Below are positions 40,111-42,093 of a stretch of DNA of 42,093 nucleotides, piece after piece; position 1 is the first letter of the stretch; the number at the start of each line of letters is the position of its first letter. Origin of the DNA: Myxococcales bacterium. GTDB taxonomy: Bacteria; Myxococcota_A; Polyangia; Polyangiales; Polyangiaceae. The stretch spans positions 1 through 42,093 of the forward strand of contig JANXMC010000072.1 in assembly GCA_025354825.1 (NCBI GenBank). Direction: 5' to 3'. The notes under the pieces are model-generated. The model saw only the letters and a list, made by a program, of their open reading frames with translations. It was not told where the DNA came from and did no database searches. The position numbers were made by a program, and so were the translations under genes.

Positions 40111-41049
40111 TTAGAAGCGAAGGCCGAGCGACGCCGCGCCACCGCCGGGCAACGGCGCAGCGCCGACCGTGACCGCAGGCGCGCGGTGCGCTTCGGTGGG
40201 GCGCGTGAGGAAGAGAACGACCGCCGTCACCATCGCGGCGCCGCCAACGCCGGCCGCGATGTTGGCGTAGGTGACCTTATGGTGGGCGGGGGCGAGCTCG
40301 TCTTCCGTGCAGCCGGGGGCGCATGTGCCGCGCACGTCGGCAACGTCGCTGCGGGCGGCGAGGACGAGGCCCAGCGACGCGCCGAGCCCCGCGACGCCGA
40401 TGGCCGCTGCAACGATGCTCGACGTTGGAATAGGGCGATGCTCTTCGACGACGTCGGGCGCGCGCGCGGGCGCCGTCGTGGCGGGCGGCGTCTTTCCGCG
40501 CGTGACGACCGGCGCAACGGGCGCAGGCGCGGCGACGACCGGCGGAGGGTTGGACGCGAAGCTCACATCGAGGGATCGGTTCTTCTCGCCCGTTCGCAAG
40601 AGGACGCGCTGCTCGATCGCCGGCGCTCCGGCCGTCTCGAAGCGAAACGTGTGCTCGCCCGGATCCATTGGCAACGGTGCGCCGTCGAGGCGCGTCGCGA
40701 GCACGGCGCCGTCGGCCGTGACCTTCACGTCGACCACGTCGCCGCCCGATGCGTCGCGCGCGCGCACGACAACGGTCGGCAGCGCACGTTCGACGTCGTC
40801 GATGCGAACCGCGCAGAACGATCGCACGATCGAAGGGCACGCCGCGCGCGCGCAAGAGACGAACTCTTGCCGCGCCGCACGGAGCTTGCCGCTGTCGCGA
40901 AGCTCTTGCCCGCGGTCCGATGCGCGCACGCAGGCGTGCTTATCCTCGGCATGGGCGACGCCAGGTAGGGCGACGAGGGCAGCCGCTGCGACCGCGAGCG
41001 CGCCCAAAACACTGCTACGTCGCGCGCACGAATCGAAGCTCGGTCTCAT
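40111..41049 (-). CDS. PEGA-like exported membrane protein, partner of the Ser/Thr kinase
   Basis: 312 residues. A signal peptide ends at VAHAED. A Cys-containing helical N-terminal part follows (GQELRDSGKLRAARQEF), then a PEGA-like beta domain (TVVVRARDASGGDVVDVKVTADG, DPGEHTFRF). After a Pro/Ala linker there are two hydrophobic helices. The ATG overlaps the stop of the upstream kinase gene (ATGA). Kinase-PEGA pairs are common in myxobacteria; binding to the kinase is inference. Confidence 0.82.
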   Translation of the reverse strand: MRPSFDSCARRSSVLGALAVAAAALVALPGVAHAEDKHACVRASDRGQELRDSGKLRAARQEFVSCARAACPSIVRSFCAVRIDDVERALPTVVVRARDASGGDVVDVKVTADGAVLATRLDGAPLPMDPGEHTFRFETAGAPAIEQRVLLRTGEKNRSLDVSFASNPPPVVAAPAPVAPVVTRGKTPPATTAPARAPDVVEEHRPIPTSSIVAAAIGVAGLGASLGLVLAARSDVADVRGTCAPGCTEDELAPAHHKVTYANIAAGVGGAAMVTAVVLFLTRPTEAHRAPAVTVGAAPLPGGGAASLGLRF

Positions 41050-42093
41050 AGGCATTCCACTTTGAAGTGACGACGGCCGGCCGAGTCGACGGTAAACGGC
41101 GGATCGCATCGCGGCCCGGGCTTGCGCCACTTGTTCGGCTTGCGCACCGACGGATCGACCGACGCGTCAGCGGTCGTATCGCTCGCGGCTGACGGCATGG
41201 CCGACGCCATCGGCGCGACGTCGACGGGCGTCGCCGAGCCCGCCATGTCGGGCGTGCCTGCCGCCGCATCGAGGGCGCCCGCCGCCTGCGCGGCCTGCAG
41301 CTCGGTCATCGCCCGGACGTCGGGGCTCAGCCCCTCCGACCGCTTCAAGCGCACCCCCACCATGGCCGCCGCCGACGCGAGGCCGACGGCCGCGAGGATC
41401 GCGCCGCGGCGTCGCGAGCGGCGCATCGGACTCGCCCGCGGCAGCGACACTTCGACCGCCGCGCGGTCGCGCAGAACGTCGCCCGCGACGAGCTCGACCC
41501 ACGCGCCGACCTCGGCCGGCGTCGCAAGCTCGATAACCCCTTCGAGCGCCTCCGCCATCGCCCGCGCGGTCGCGTAGCGCCACTTCGGATTTCGCACGAG
41601 CCCGCGCAGCGTGACGGCGTCGAGCCCCGCGGGGACGCCCGCAGCTTGGGAGCTTGGCGGCGGCGCCACGGCGCGCGCGACCTTGCCGATGACCTCGGCC
41701 TCGGTGTCGCCGTCGAAGAGGCGCGTCGCCGTGAGCCCCTCCCACAGCACGATGGCCGCCGCGTAGACGTCGGTTCGGCGCGTGACCGGCTCGCCGTGAA
41801 GCTGCTCCGGCGCCATGTAGCCAAGCTTGCCGCGAATCTGCCCATCGCGCGTCGTGCGCGATCGCCCTTTGGCCTTGGCGACGCCGAAATCGAGCACCTT
41901 GGCGATGCCGTCGGCGCCGACCAGGATGTTCTGGGGCGACACGTCGCGATGCACGATGTGCAGCGGCTCGCCCGCTTCGCTGACGGCCTCGTGGGCCGCG
42001 TGGAGCCCTTGCAGAACGCCGTGGACGATGGCGGCGGCGATGCGCGGCGGGATGACCTCGTTGCGCTTGCGCGCGGCTCCGAGGAGACGCGAG
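41046..42093 (-). CDS. Ser/Thr protein kinase with C-terminal transmembrane helix (partial, 5' end off window)
   Basis: The frame is open to the window edge. The visible part begins inside the kinase N-lobe and continues through the C-lobe: VHRDVSPQNIL (catalytic Asp), VLDFGVAKAKG (DFG), GYMAPEQLHGEP and a Pro-rich substrate-binding region. A hydrophobic helix (GAILAAVGLASAAAMVG) and a Pro/Ala/Asp-rich external tail follow. The stop (41046-41048) overlaps the next ATG. The track's 41954 start is inside the kinase domain and is not a real start. Confidence 0.9.
   Translation of the reverse strand, partial: SRLLGAARKRNEVIPPRIAAAIVHGVLQGLHAAHEAVSEAGEPLHIVHRDVSPQNILVGADGIAKVLDFGVAKAKGRSRTTRDGQIRGKLGYMAPEQLHGEPVTRRTDVYAAAIVLWEGLTATRLFDGDTEAEVIGKVARAVAPPPSSQAAGVPAGLDAVTLRGLVRNPKWRYATARAMAEALEGVIELATPAEVGAWVELVAGDVLRDRAAVEVSLPRASPMRRSRRRGAILAAVGLASAAAMVGVRLKRSEGLSPDVRAMTELQAAQAAGALDAAAGTPDMAGSATPVDVAPMASAMPSAASDTTADASVDPSVRKPNKWRKPGPRCDPPFTVDSAGRRHFKVECL

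Noticed and set aside
1-42093. tRNA, rRNA or CRISPR array
   Set aside because: No cloverleaf with conserved T-loop, no rRNA-like stretch and no regularly spaced direct repeats were recognised by eye; a tRNAscan run would be decisive.

Overview
The window is high-GC DNA with dense genes, frequent 4-bp start/stop overlaps and few intergenic gaps. It most likely comes from a myxobacterium of the Polyangia/Sorangium type. The evidence is a three-gene pfa polyunsaturated fatty acid (PUFA) synthase in the pfa1-pfa2-pfa3 order, a membrane-anchored Ser/Thr kinase coupled to a PEGA-like protein, many lipoproteins with Asp/Ala/Gly-rich linkers, and a hybrid histidine kinase fused to a class III cyclase. 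No 16S or other taxonomic marker is present, so the assignment is inference.

Region 1 (1-14404) is the most striking part. On the minus strand, pfa1 (enoyl reductase), pfa2 (KS-MAT-ACP-ACP-KR-DH) and pfa3 (KS, cut by the window edge) form a translationally coupled operon with ATGA and GTGA junctions. Divergent from it, across only 72 bp, is a complete oleA-oleB-oleC-oleD operon, also overlapping gene to gene. Ole enzymes condense two activated acyl chains head to head and make a long internal olefin. The back-to-back arrangement suggests one locus that makes polyunsaturated acyl chains and joins them into polyene hydrocarbons. That is inference from layout, supported by the known Pfa-dependent polyolefin of Shewanella.

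Region 2 (14405-18600) holds small hypothetical and membrane genes, a TPR protein, and an RpoD-type sigma factor followed by a strong hairpin terminator. A structured repeat with a G8 loop lies upstream of the sigma gene and recurs, inverted and with G9, at 37.3 kb.

Region 3 (18600-26700) contains a membrane protein, an SDR-family reductase whose start codon sits in a dyad, a zinc-ribbon membrane protein, two secreted lipoproteins (one with an amylase-associated C-terminal module but no catalytic domain), a cyclic-nucleotide-binding protein, a lytic-transglycosylase-like protein and a small membrane protein. Several intergenic inverted repeats lie here.

Region 4 (26800-37210) contains an AurF-like diiron protein divergent from a histidine kinase-receiver-adenylate cyclase fusion, a GH31 alpha-glycosidase lipoprotein with a sulfoquinovosidase-like motif, uvrA, and a small TPR-like protein.

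Region 5 (37211-42093) contains an SPFH/ribbon-helix-helix operon preceded by a perfect 30-bp palindrome, a DUF2934 protein, an SUMF1-type lipoprotein, and a Ser/Thr kinase (cut by the window edge) coupled to a PEGA-like membrane protein.

No tRNA, rRNA, CRISPR array, transposase or integrase was recognised.
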